Of a stretch of DNA of 39,054 nucleotides, positions 1 through 7,337 are shown in pieces. Positions within the stretch are counted from its first letter, which is position 1. Every line of letters starts with the position of its first letter. The translations under genes and the position numbers were made by a program. Source of the stretch: Mesorhizobium sp. (GTDB lineage Bacteria > Pseudomonadota > Alphaproteobacteria > Rhizobiales > Rhizobiaceae); contig SUGL01000050.1 in assembly GCA_004963905.1 (NCBI GenBank), positions 1 through 39,054 of the forward strand, in the 5' to 3' direction. Under the pieces are notes generated by a model. That model did not search any database and had not been told where the DNA came from. It saw only the letters and a list, made by a program, of their open reading frames with translations.

Positions 1-60
1 AAAGTGTTACCCATGTGTCCGGTACAAAACGTCACCTATGTCTCGGGTCGCTCACTCGAT
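1..60. mobile_element. Possible insertion-sequence terminal repeat remnant
   Basis: Two imperfect direct repeats lie next to each other: GTTACCCATGTGTCCGGT and GTCACCTATGTCTCGGGT. The motif resembles the repeated ends of IS481-like elements of rhizobia, recalled from general knowledge and not checked by search. No transposase is present to the right, so any element would extend left of the window or be a remnant. Confidence 0.35.
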
Positions 61-429
61 AACTTTGCTGGGAAAGCCGATCCTGCCACTCTGCCGGCAC
101 GGTCACTCTTGGACGACAATCTGGGCTACATCGCATTAGCCTGAACTTCGCTTACAACCCATTTATCATGCTCCCAGGCCTCGTACCATGTTCCCGGGCC
201 TCGGCGAATTTTGCCTCCGCGACCGGAAGCTCGGCCGCGAGCGATGGCAACTCCGGATTTTCCGGTGCTGACGGAGCGGCAATGGATGTCGGGATCGCCG
301 CAAGCGCGCTGATGGCCGCCTGGCCATATTTGTGATGTTGCGCTGGCCGAAAGGCATCGTCCGTATGGATGCGTCCCGGCCGTTCTTTGGATGTGTTCCG
401 GTCACATTAGCGACAACGTATAGAAGGAA
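61..429. other. Gene-poor stretch, no supported coding region
   Basis: Open frames exist on both strands, but they overlap, are compositionally odd (Arg/Pro/Ser-rich) and lack ribosome binding sites or recognisable domains. Apart from the short tandem repeat at 167-203, nothing functional is visible. Confidence 0.5.
167..203. repeat. Short 20-bp-period tandem duplication
   Basis: CATGCTCCCAGGCCTCG at 167-183 is repeated as CATGTTCCCGGGCCTCG at 187-203, with two mismatches. Its function is unknown. It lies in a stretch with no convincing gene. Confidence 0.5.
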
Positions 430-658
430 CTCGCCGGGCGAGACCCCAACTCCCTCAAGCCCGGCGAGCCTACTACCTGACCAGAGTACGCGATCAGGAC
501 CGGGATCAACCGGCAAGCTTTGCCCTGCAAGACAGATGCCAGAGATCTGTTCCGAAATGAGACGAGTGACCCCGCGTCAAGACTCGGCTATGGCTGCGCG
601 TGCGCACTCCCTGGCCGGCGCCAGCGTTTCAGGCAACCTCCACCGACAGGCGCCGGTC
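430..658 (+). repeat. Structured repeat element, copy 1 (plus orientation)
   Basis: This segment contains three inverted repeats in series. The first is CTCGCCGGGC (430-439) pairing with GCCCGGCGAG (459-468). The second is CCTGACC pairing with GATCAGG near 476-498. The third is GGCCGGCGCC (613-622) pairing with GGCGCCGGTC (649-658). A diverged second copy lies on the opposite strand at 1731-1926. Shared words in matching order include CCTCAAGCCCGGCGAG, GATCAGGACCG and TGCAAGACAG. Preservation of stems while the loops differ suggests a structured RNA or a non-autonomous mobile element. The last hairpin touches the stop codon of the small membrane protein gene at 657-980 and could end its transcript. 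The identity is unknown. Confidence 0.6.
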
Positions 659-980
659 ATTTTTCGGCAGAGGTCTCTGGAGGACCTGTTTCTCTCTTCC
701 TCTCCAGTTCCAATAGGATGCTGAATACTGAAGCAAAGGCCCCCGCATTGTTCGAGTCCTTGCTCCGTAGGTGGAAGTACGGCAGAGCGAATGCCAAAAT
801 CATCGTGACGATGGTCGCCCCTGTCATGTGGCTGCTGCCGACAAGCCAGCAAAAAAACGCGACCACGCCACCGGCTATCGTCGCCCCAAACGCACCTGCC
901 AGCAAAGGATTGTATCTAGGCGGTGGCGCTACCGAGTCTGCCCAGCGCTTGGCCTCTAGGTAAATGCGCAGCGGATCCAT
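657..980 (-). CDS. Small two-helix membrane protein, unknown function
   Basis: The product is 107 residues. The start is chosen at 980 because GGGGAG lies seven bases upstream; an upstream start would add 11 residues without a good ribosome binding site. Two hydrophobic segments are visible, about residues 26-46 (rich in Gly/Ala, then VVAFFCWLV) and 52-70 (TIVTMILAFALPYF), followed by a charged tail (LELERKRETG). It is therefore probably an inner-membrane protein with both ends in the cytoplasm. I do not recognise the family. It sits between two inward-facing copies of a structured repeat, so it may be cargo of an accessory element. No neighbouring gene suggests a function. Coding status rests on the ribosome binding site and the ordered hydrophobic pattern. 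Confidence 0.6.
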   Translation of the reverse strand: MDPLRIYLEAKRWADSVAPPPRYNPLLAGAFGATIAGGVVAFFCWLVGSSHMTGATIVTMILAFALPYFHLRSKDSNNAGAFASVFSILLELERKRETGPPETSAEK

Positions 981-1231
981 ACGACACTCCCCGATGTCGA
1001 GGAGTCTTAGCAATTTCTGATGAACCGGCTAAGGGCCATACGTGGCATTCGACCCTGCGACCGACGTCCCTGCCCGCTGATATCACGGTGGGACATTGGT
1101 CCGTGACATCGCCGGAAAACGTTCCTTCGTTCGACTGCAGGCGTGGCACGGTTCTTGCGATCGTATTTTCAGGCACGTCGGGAATTTAGGCACTGTTCCA
1201 TATCAACACCGGCGTGTGTGAGGTTGGGACA

Positions 1232-1438
1232 ATGACGAAGCGTAAGGTTCTGTTTGGCCTTCCCGTAGCATTTTTGGCCACTGCCCTCGGGATAGCCTTC
1301 TTTTCGTCCGAGACCGCATGGAGACTTGTGACAGCGATCCAATCCCATTCCGTCTTTTGTTCGAGCGGTCCTTCGCTCGCGACCGTACCGGCGTCGCGGA
1401 TTTTGCCGCCATGTCCGCCGGCCGTCACAAGGTCATAG
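1232..1438 (+). CDS. Possible small exported or membrane peptide, perhaps a broken gene
   Basis: From the ATG at 1232 the frame gives 68 residues. It starts MTKRKVLFGLPVAFLATALG, a positively charged start followed by a hydrophobic stretch like a signal sequence or single membrane helix. The second half is Ser/Pro-rich with no recognisable fold. An overlapping plus-strand frame (1318-1647) continues open, which could mean a frameshifted longer gene. The ribosome binding site is weak. I do not recognise it, and it may be a chance open frame in a gene-poor region. Confidence 0.25.
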   Translation: MTKRKVLFGLPVAFLATALGIAFFSSETAWRLVTAIQSHSVFCSSGPSLATVPASRILPPCPPAVTRS

Positions 1439-1730
1439 GGGCGTTCGATGTGGACCTTGATCGCTCGGTTGGCATCGGCCTTTCGCGAATTCGTTGCACC
1501 AAGCTACCGGCCAGAACTTTACTACATGCGCGGCCCCGGGCCGGCCTCCGCGCGCCGCGCAATCTCGCGCTGAGCGCGTGTTGGCCGCCGCTGTCCAACG
1601 GCTCCGAAGCCGCATTTGTCTCGTGGTTCGCAACTGGGTCACGTTAGGAGGCGTGCCTTCCGCGATCGCACCATACCCTTTCGAGGTAAGTTAGCCGATT
1701 TGCATATGCGGCGGACCTAATAGGCCGCCA

Positions 1731-1926
1731 GGCCGGCGCACACTTCAGGCAATCTCCCCAACGAGAGGCGCCGGCCACCCTTCCGAGTGTTTCGTTTCTG
1801 GACCAAAATGCTGGCACCTGTCTTGCATCGAAGAGATTGCCGGTGCTCCTCCCATCGGTCCTGATCGGGGATCAGGAAGTAACCTCTCGCCGGGCTTGAG
1901 GTATTGGGGTTCCCTCGCCCGGCGAG
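1731..1926 (-). repeat. Structured repeat element, copy 2 (minus orientation)
   Basis: This is the second copy of the element at 430-658, in opposite orientation. CTCGCCGGGC (1886-1895) pairs with GCCCGGCGAG (1917-1926), CCTGATC/GATCAGG forms a short hairpin near 1859-1875, and GGCCGGCGC (1731-1739) pairs with GCGCCGGCC (1768-1776). Read on the minus strand, the order of stems matches copy 1. The loop of the third hairpin is in the opposite orientation relative to copy 1: TTCAGGCAA reads on the plus strand in both copies. This suggests a flip between the hairpin arms. The function is unknown. Confidence 0.6.
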
Positions 1927-2451
1927 TCTTTCTTCAGCACATGGCGCCGACGAGGAACTGAAGACGCCATAGGGAGAGATGGGCCCCTGAACGGACCCAG
2001 CCCCGCCGCGAAGAGCCGGCACCATGGCCGTTTCGCATGGCCGAAGTACTGCCGAGATGGTTGACCGCCTGGGTCCGTGACCTAGCTTACCCTCACGATG
2101 GACCGTCCAGACTCCGAAATGGCGGAATGGCACGCACCGTGGGAGACCTCTCGGGACATTGAGGATGGCGAGGTGCGGGCCGGTTTTTCGGAGTTCTGCA
2201 CGCCCTCGGCCGCCGACAATCGGCAGTCACGGCGTTTTCTAGTTTCGTTTCAGGCAAAAAATCATCGGCGCGGGCATGTCTGTCGGCGCACGTCCTATCC
2301 TGTGCGATGCAATGACAAATTCGCACAGCACTGGGCGGCCCGAAACAGCAACAGCTTCGAGGGCAGGCAGAAGCTTTAGCCAGCACCAAGGCGAGGACGC
2401 ACACAAAGCCTCACGAGACTGAATTTCACCGAAGACCGCACAGGCACTGCG
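1927..2451. other. Intergenic stretch without a supported gene
   Basis: A 93-codon plus-strand frame (2098-2379) and overlapping minus-strand frames exist, but none has a domain, a membrane pattern or a convincing ribosome binding site. The region probably contains the promoter of the coiled-coil protein gene starting at 2452, but no clear -35/-10 pair was identified. Confidence 0.45.
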
Positions 2452-4539
2452 ATGTCAAATCATCTTGCCGGAATTTACGCAGATAACACGGATCTCGCCC
2501 TCCTGGGCGGGATGACGATATTTGTCCTGATAGGCGTCTGCCTCGTACTCCGCCGTATCCTCATCGCTATGCGACGGCGTCACGCGAAACCAAATGCGTA
2601 CCTGAGCGAAAGCAGGATTACTCCCCTCGATGAGGCTTCTTGGGCTTGGGACCGCCCAGCCGACCTTGCAGCCAAGCCTGCTTCTTCCCAGGCTGCCGGG
2701 CCCCCGGCCCCTGATGGCAGACCTCAGGATGATCTCGGCGATCGGCAGTCAGGGTTGCGAAACGAGTATTTCGACACGACGTCCGAAGCAGGCGAGAGCC
2801 CGCCTGGGGTGCAGCCCAATACTTTCGCTTCGGCGACCAGCTTCGCTATGGCCTCGCCTCCCCGCGTTCACAGGCCGACCAGTGTCGCGCTACGCCTGGG
2901 CGTTGCCGCGATCTGTCTGGCCGTGCCGCTCGGTTATGCGATGACGAGGCAAAACTTGGTCGAGAACGTCCCCGTCATTTCGCAGGTCCTGGACCATCCC
3001 GATCTTTCGCGCCCCTCCGAGGTTCCGGCCGGTGCTGCATTGGATATGCTTGGACCGGCTCAGGAAGATGGGCGCACGAATGTCGAATTGCCTGGACCGG
3101 ATGCTACGGCCGCCAAAGCACAAGTCGAGGCGGCTCTTGCTCAGGCGTCCGCTGCGAGGGAATTGGCCAGCCAGGAACACCAAGCTGTCGAAGAAGAGCG
3201 TGCCAGGAGCGCCTCTCTGCAGAGCGCGCTCTCCGAGTCGCGCAAACAGATCGACGCGCTGAAGACGAGCATGGCAGCCGCCGGCAAAGCCAGCGAGGAG
3301 CGTTTGCGCAACGAACTCTTGGCAGCCCGCACGCTCGATGCATTGCGCTGGATTGTACAAGACGCCCGCGCGCTGCTGGACCGGACCATCGACAATGTCC
3401 TTACTCGGATGCCCGCCGCTTATCTGGAGCGTCAGCGAACCGAACGGATGGCGCGCGACCTGTCGCAAGCACAGATGCAAACCGAACGGCTTGAGGCCAA
3501 GGCCGCCGAGGATCGCGCCACGGCAAAAGCTTCGCTGGTGCAAGCGAGCCGAATGCTCGACGAGGAGCGCCGGAAGTCGAAGGATCTTCGTGGCGACATC
3601 GCCGAAATGGAGCAGTCCAAGGCCGCGATCGCGGACACCGCCGAGCGGCAACGGACTGGTGCAGCCACGGCGAGAGAACGGGTTGAGCAGACCGCCGCCG
3701 AAACCGCGCGGGCCCTCGCACGGGAACAGGCTTCGGCCGTCTCGATCCAAGAGAATCTCAATAAAGCCCGCATCGAGCGCGACGTGGCCGAACAGGAGCG
3801 GGCCAAGGCTGTCGCGGCGAGAGAGCGCGCGGAGCAGATTGCAAAGGAGACAGCGCAGGCGCTGGAACACGAGCGCGCTTCAGCTGTCTCGACCCAGGAC
3901 GACCTCAACAAGGTCCGCCTCGAGCGCGACGCAGCTGTACAAGAACGAGCCAGGGCTGTCGCGGCGAGAGAGCGCGCGGAGCAGATTGCAAAGGAGACGG
4001 CGCAGGCTCCGGAATACAACCGCGCTTCAGCAGTCTCTACTCAGGAGGACCTCAATAAAGCCCGCATCGAGCAGGAAGCGGCTGAACAGGAGCGAGCCAA
4101 GGCTGTCACAGCCAAAGAGCGTGCCGAGCAGGCTGCGGCCGAGACGGCACAAGCTCTGGCACGAGAACGTGCTTCGGCAGTCTCGACCCATGAGGACCTC
4201 GAGAAAGCCCGCCTCGAGCGCGGCACGTCCCGAGCACTTTTGGGACAGGTCACCAGGTTGAACGAGGCCTTGGACAAGCAACGCGAAGCCACTGTTTCTG
4301 TAGCCCGCGACCTGGCCGCCGTGCGCGCGGACAATGACAAGCTCAGGGCTGAGCGCCGCAGCGCGCAGGTTGAGCCGCCGCTGAAGCCGCGCTCTGGCCG
4401 TGCATCGGCCGGCAAAGACCAAGTGAAGGCGGTCAGTCAGAAGACTACGCGCAACAAGGTTCGCAACTCGCGGGTGATCCGCGTGCGTTCTATCACGCTT
4501 CCGTTTTCCCTCCGGCCGAGCCGCCCGACATTGGACTGA
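2452..4539 (+). CDS. Membrane-anchored coiled-coil protein with 49-residue repeats
   Basis: The product is 695 residues. A first hydrophobic helix lies at about 18-38 and a second at about 145-163 (VALRLGVAAICLAVPLGYAM). Between them is a polar, Pro-rich linker. From about residue 215 to 640 the sequence is an almost continuous Ala/Glu/Arg/Gln-rich coiled coil. Within it, residues 406-591 consist of three full units and one partial unit of exactly 49 residues (seven heptads), each with an ARERAEQ-type start and an RASAVSTQ-type centre. The tail is basic (about 640-695). I do not recognise a named family. The layout suggests a membrane-tethered scaffold or filament-forming protein. The ATG start has no strong ribosome binding site but gives a sensible N-terminal helix. 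The surrounding region is gene-poor and accessory-looking. Confidence 0.75.
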   Translation: MSNHLAGIYADNTDLALLGGMTIFVLIGVCLVLRRILIAMRRRHAKPNAYLSESRITPLDEASWAWDRPADLAAKPASSQAAGPPAPDGRPQDDLGDRQSGLRNEYFDTTSEAGESPPGVQPNTFASATSFAMASPPRVHRPTSVALRLGVAAICLAVPLGYAMTRQNLVENVPVISQVLDHPDLSRPSEVPAGAALDMLGPAQEDGRTNVELPGPDATAAKAQVEAALAQASAARELASQEHQAVEEERARSASLQSALSESRKQIDALKTSMAAAGKASEERLRNELLAARTLDALRWIVQDARALLDRTIDNVLTRMPAAYLERQRTERMARDLSQAQMQTERLEAKAAEDRATAKASLVQASRMLDEERRKSKDLRGDIAEMEQSKAAIADTAERQRTGAATARERVEQTAAETARALAREQASAVSIQENLNKARIERDVAEQERAKAVAARERAEQIAKETAQALEHERASAVSTQDDLNKVRLERDAAVQERARAVAARERAEQIAKETAQAPEYNRASAVSTQEDLNKARIEQEAAEQERAKAVTAKERAEQAAAETAQALARERASAVSTHEDLEKARLERGTSRALLGQVTRLNEALDKQREATVSVARDLAAVRADNDKLRAERRSAQVEPPLKPRSGRASAGKDQVKAVSQKTTRNKVRNSRVIRVRSITLPFSLRPSRPTLD
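3667..4224 (+). repeat. 147-bp in-frame tandem repeat inside the coiled-coil gene
   Basis: Units begin at 3667, 3814, 3961 and 4108; the last is shortened to about 39 codons. Each unit encodes 49 residues. The second and third units are the most similar, including identical runs such as GCGGCGAGAGAGCGCGCGGA. Recent duplication or gene conversion is likely. Copy number could vary between strains. Confidence 0.8.
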
Positions 4540-4640
4540 GTTCCAGACGACTTCACGGGCCCACGGTAAAGGCTCTTGTCTTTGCCGCGCCCCTCTCGCA
4601 ACACGGCGAAGGCAGGGAAAGACCACGACGTGGCCGTACG

Positions 4641-5330
4641 CTATGTCAGGCCGATCACTTTGCCTTTAGCGTTCAATTCGCATCCGATCGCCGCCTGACG
4701 CGTCTCGACGCTGCCGTCACGCACATAATCGATGCTGACCTGAATCGGGGCCGACATCTTAGTCCGGCTTAGCCGATGTATGGAACCTGCGCTGCTGACG
4801 CCCACACTGGTCGCGCCAAATGAGGCGGCGGCCTGCACGACGGCGTCATGGCAGGCGCGAACGACGCTGTCCGGGACGCCCGGCAGCACTTCGATTGGAT
4901 GAACCGCTGGTGGAACAATGCCGCTTTCGGGAGGCTGTAAGGCGAGCGGAAGGTCGAGCGAATGTCCGCCGCCTGCGGGCGGGTCGGCAGTGGCGGCTGG
5001 AGTCGACGGTACTGCCGCCGTGCTGATCCCGTCATCGTTCGGCGGCGGATCGTTCGACAGTGGGTCGCTAATGTCGCCGACGGGATCGCCGGCAAGTCCT
5101 TTGTGCGGGCCGCCGTTGCCGCCTTCGTCATGATTGCCGCCGGCGTCATGACCTTCGCCATCGCCTTGATGGTCGCCAGCGTCATGCCCTCCGCGCGGGC
5201 CGCCGGCTGCTGGCCCCGCGCAAGCCATCGCGATCGAGCAAGCGAATGCGAAATATGCCAAGCTGGATCGAGGGGATCGACGCACGGGAGCCTCCAAAGC
5301 TGCGTCGGCCCGGCCGTCCTTCCGCGACAT
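4641..5330 (-). CDS. Secreted or anchored protein with His/Asp/Gly-rich region, unknown function
   Basis: The product is 229 residues from the ATG at 5330; a longer frame to 5540 reads as low-complexity basic sequence and is unlikely. After a basic N-terminus (about 1-22), a hydrophobic segment (SLAYFAFACSIAMACAG, about 23-39) looks like a signal sequence or anchor. Residues about 43-80 are extremely rich in Gly, His and Asp (GGHDAGDHQGDGEGHDAG), a composition that can bind divalent metals. A Pro-rich linker (about 95-150) follows. The last 75 residues look like a small folded domain with two cysteines (Cys160, Cys217) and alternating beta-like segments. The ribosome binding site is weak. I do not recognise the family. 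Metal binding is inference from composition only. Confidence 0.6.
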   Translation of the reverse strand: MSRKDGRADAALEAPVRRSPRSSLAYFAFACSIAMACAGPAAGGPRGGHDAGDHQGDGEGHDAGGNHDEGGNGGPHKGLAGDPVGDISDPLSNDPPPNDDGISTAAVPSTPAATADPPAGGGHSLDLPLALQPPESGIVPPAVHPIEVLPGVPDSVVRACHDAVVQAAASFGATSVGVSSAGSIHRLSRTKMSAPIQVSIDYVRDGSVETRQAAIGCELNAKGKVIGLT

Positions 5331-5555
5331 GCGGTCAGAACGTCGCAACCGTCGCTGCCCCCAAGCAATCCGCGACTGCGGCGCCCACGGAATAACTAGG
5401 GGATGAATCCGGTGTATCAAGAACCTGGCGCGTGGCGATGGCCGGCACCGCCCAAGGATCACCAGCAGGGCTTGGGCAAGATCTGATCGTGCCGCCTCCC
5501 ACTTGCGCGCGGATGACGCCTGCGCGATCTTGCCGACCATTTTTGGGAGGAAATC

Positions 5556-5987
5556 GTGCGCAATATCCTGGCATCGGCGCTGCTCTTGGCAGCAGCGCTT
5601 TCTTCAGACACCGCCAACGCGCTGGACAGTTCCGGCACGCCTGTCGTGGTGACGCCGCTGGCGTCCAAGACGACGACCGCTTCCGGCCAGCCGATCACGC
5701 TGCCGCAGAAGAATGTCGATGTTCAGGTTTCAGCCTATCAGATCGCGCCCGGCGCGACGCTCCCGGTCCACAAGCACCCCTTCCCGCGTTACGCCTATGT
5801 CGAGGCAGGCACGCTCAAGGTCACCAATGTCGAGACCGGCAGCAGCAACACCTACAAGACCGGCGACTTCATCGTCGAGATGATCGGGCAATGGCACCAG
5901 GCCACCAATATCGGCACCGATCCGGTGAAGCTCCTGGTGATCGACCAGGTCGAACAAGGCGCCAAGAATACGATCTTGAAGCAGTAG
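5556..5987 (+). CDS. Periplasmic cupin-domain protein
   Basis: The product is 143 residues, starting with GTG at 5556 behind GGGAGG five bases upstream. Residues 1-23 form a signal peptide (basic start, then ILASALLLAAALS). The mature part is a single cupin barrel. Motif 1 shows His72, His74 and Glu83 with Gly85 (PVHKHPFPRYAYVEAG), and motif 2 is centred on His114 (GQWHQATNIG). These would ligate one metal ion. The end (LLVIDQVEQG) is typical of small exported cupins. The substrate is unknown; such proteins are often annotated only as cupin domain-containing. It stands alone, with divergent and convergent neighbours, so it is probably monocistronic. Confidence 0.85.
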   Translation: MRNILASALLLAAALSSDTANALDSSGTPVVVTPLASKTTTASGQPITLPQKNVDVQVSAYQIAPGATLPVHKHPFPRYAYVEAGTLKVTNVETGSSNTYKTGDFIVEMIGQWHQATNIGTDPVKLLVIDQVEQGAKNTILKQ

Positions 5988-6011
5988 CCAGGCAACGGCG
6001 CGGCTGCCCGC

Positions 6012-6044
6012 GGTCGGGCGCCGCCCCAAGGCGGACGCCCGACC
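6012..6044. terminator. Hairpin between convergent genes, likely bidirectional terminator
   Basis: GGTCGGGCG (6012-6020) pairs perfectly with CGCCCGACC (6036-6044), and the inner CCGCC pairs with GGCGG around a CCAA loop. It lies between the cupin stop (5987) and the end of the AhpD-like gene (6090). No T-run follows on either strand, so this is a strong hairpin but not a canonical intrinsic terminator. Confidence 0.55.
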
Positions 6045-6089
6045 ATCCATGTCAGCCCCAGGCGCCCACCGGCTGCCGGGTCGGCGCGT

Positions 6090-6503
6090 TCAGTTGAAGG
6101 CGTTGATCAGCGCGATCTGGATCACCAGCGCGGCAAGCGCCTTGTCGTCATAGTGGCGAGCTGCCTCGTCCCAGACATCGTCGGGCACGGCGTCCGAGCG
6201 GTCGGCCAATCGCGTCGCGGCCTCCGTCAGCGCCAGGGCCGCGCGCTCCGCGCCGGTGAAGTAGGGCGTTTCCCGCCAGGCGGATACGGCAAAGATCCGC
6301 TCGTCCTTCTCGCCGGCCTTTTTAAGCTCGCGCGCGTGCATGTCGACGCAGACGCTGCAGGCGTTGATCTGGCTGGCGCGCAGATGGACGAGCTTGCGCG
6401 TCACATAAGGCAGCTCGGCGGCCTCGGTCGACTTGTCCAGCGCCAGCAGCGCCTGCAGCGCGCCGGGGATGAGCATCACCGGGTTCTTCAATCTGGCTTC
6501 CAT
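6090..6503 (-). CDS. Carboxymuconolactone decarboxylase (AhpD-like) family protein
   Basis: The product is 137 residues. The AhpD-type redox motif is present as Cys49-Ser-Val-Cys52 followed by His56 (NACSVCVDMHA), which in this family supports peroxidase or disulfide reductase activity. The length matches small single-domain members. The start is supported by AAGGAG about eight bases upstream. It lies about 105 bases downstream of an SRPBCC gene on the same strand, so the two may be cotranscribed from the promoter near 7201-7228. That pairing suggests a small stress or detoxification unit, though no substrate can be assigned. Family assignment is firm; the exact role is not. Confidence 0.88.
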   Translation of the reverse strand: MEARLKNPVMLIPGALQALLALDKSTEAAELPYVTRKLVHLRASQINACSVCVDMHARELKKAGEKDERIFAVSAWRETPYFTGAERAALALTEAATRLADRSDAVPDDVWDEAARHYDDKALAALVIQIALINAFN

Positions 6504-6608
6504 GGTCCATCTCCTTGGACGTGGTTTTCACGAGCCCTGGAATGCACTGCATCAGGGTTCAGGTCTGGTTTGCCGTTGCGCGCCTCGGCTGGCGCAACGC
6601 CGGGAATG

Positions 6609-7064
6609 TCAGCCCTGCCCGGCCGCGACTTGTTCGAGCTGCTCCAGGATGCGGGGCCAGCCGCTTCCCATGCCTTTGTAGCCGGCCGCGTCTTGCGGCC
6701 TGAAACCGGATTGCTCCATCCGCACCCGCGTGGACGGCCCCTCTGGCGTCAGTGACCAGGTCACAATGGTCTTCAAGCCGCTGTCGGACTCGCTTCCGTC
6801 GCCCCAGCTGTAGGCGAGCAGATGCGGTCGAGAGACCTTCAGCACCACGCAGTTGACCACACCTGACCAGCCAGGGATCGGCTTCGCGCGGAAGGTGAAA
6901 CGGTGGCCTTCAACGGGTTCAAAATCGTTCTCCATCAGCCACTCGGCGACCAGATGCGGAGAGGTCAGCGCGCGCCACACCTTGTCGACCGCGTGCGGAA
7001 GGAGCCGCTCGACAAGGATCGATTTGGTCTCGGTAGCCATCGTTCTTTCTTCGATGTCATTCAC
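6609..7064 (-). CDS. SRPBCC (AHSA1-like) domain protein
   Basis: The product is 151 residues if it starts at the GTG at 7064, which has an AAGGAGG sequence five bases upstream. An internal ATG at 7040 (143 residues, weaker GAAAGA) is the alternative. The START-like fold is recognisable from VERLLPHAVDKVWRALTSPH near the N-terminus, then EWLMENDFEPVEGHRFTFR, and a conserved GMGSGWPRILEQLE helix at the end. AHSA1-like proteins bind small hydrophobic ligands and are often paired with ArsR-type repressors, but no such repressor gene is adjacent here. A strong promoter containing a palindrome lies upstream. The AhpD-like gene follows on the same strand. Confidence 0.85.
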   Translation of the reverse strand: MNDIEERTMATETKSILVERLLPHAVDKVWRALTSPHLVAEWLMENDFEPVEGHRFTFRAKPIPGWSGVVNCVVLKVSRPHLLAYSWGDGSESDSGLKTIVTWSLTPEGPSTRVRMEQSGFRPQDAAGYKGMGSGWPRILEQLEQVAAGQG

Positions 7065-7200
7065 GGCATCCTCCTTGTCCGGTTTCTCCAACAATGTCTC
7101 CAGAGCCAAGACATGCCGCTGCCAGGGGTCTCTGGTCGGGTTCGACGTCCTTATTCGCGGACTCGCTCGCCCGATCAATAACCTGCCAGCTATGGATTTA

Positions 7201-7228
7201 TTTATAACCATAGGGTTATTGATGTCAA
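7201..7228 (-). promoter_or_regulatory. Promoter with embedded operator-like palindrome
   Basis: On the minus strand TTGACA (7223-7228) and TATAAA (7201-7206) are separated by 16 bases, close to the sigma-70 ideal. The spacer contains ATAACC-N4-GGTTAT (7204-7219), a perfect inverted repeat overlapping the -10 box. That placement suits a repressor operator. It would drive the SRPBCC gene and probably the AhpD-like gene. Confidence 0.6.
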
Positions 7229-7337
7229 CGGCTTTGCACGCTTGGACATGACAAATGCTCCAAGGCTGGACCGATCGTTGCGGCTTTCGCCGCAGTCGCC
7301 CCAATGCTAGGGCTGCGCTTCTCTTCAATATGGATGG

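Noticed and set aside
2098..2379. 93-codon plus-strand frame before the coiled-coil gene
   Set aside because: It has no domain, no hydrophobic pattern and no convincing ribosome binding site, and overlapping frames on the other strand are equally open.
3667..4224. Regular repeats considered as a CRISPR array
   Set aside because: The 147-base units are in-frame coding repeats without spacer-repeat alternation.
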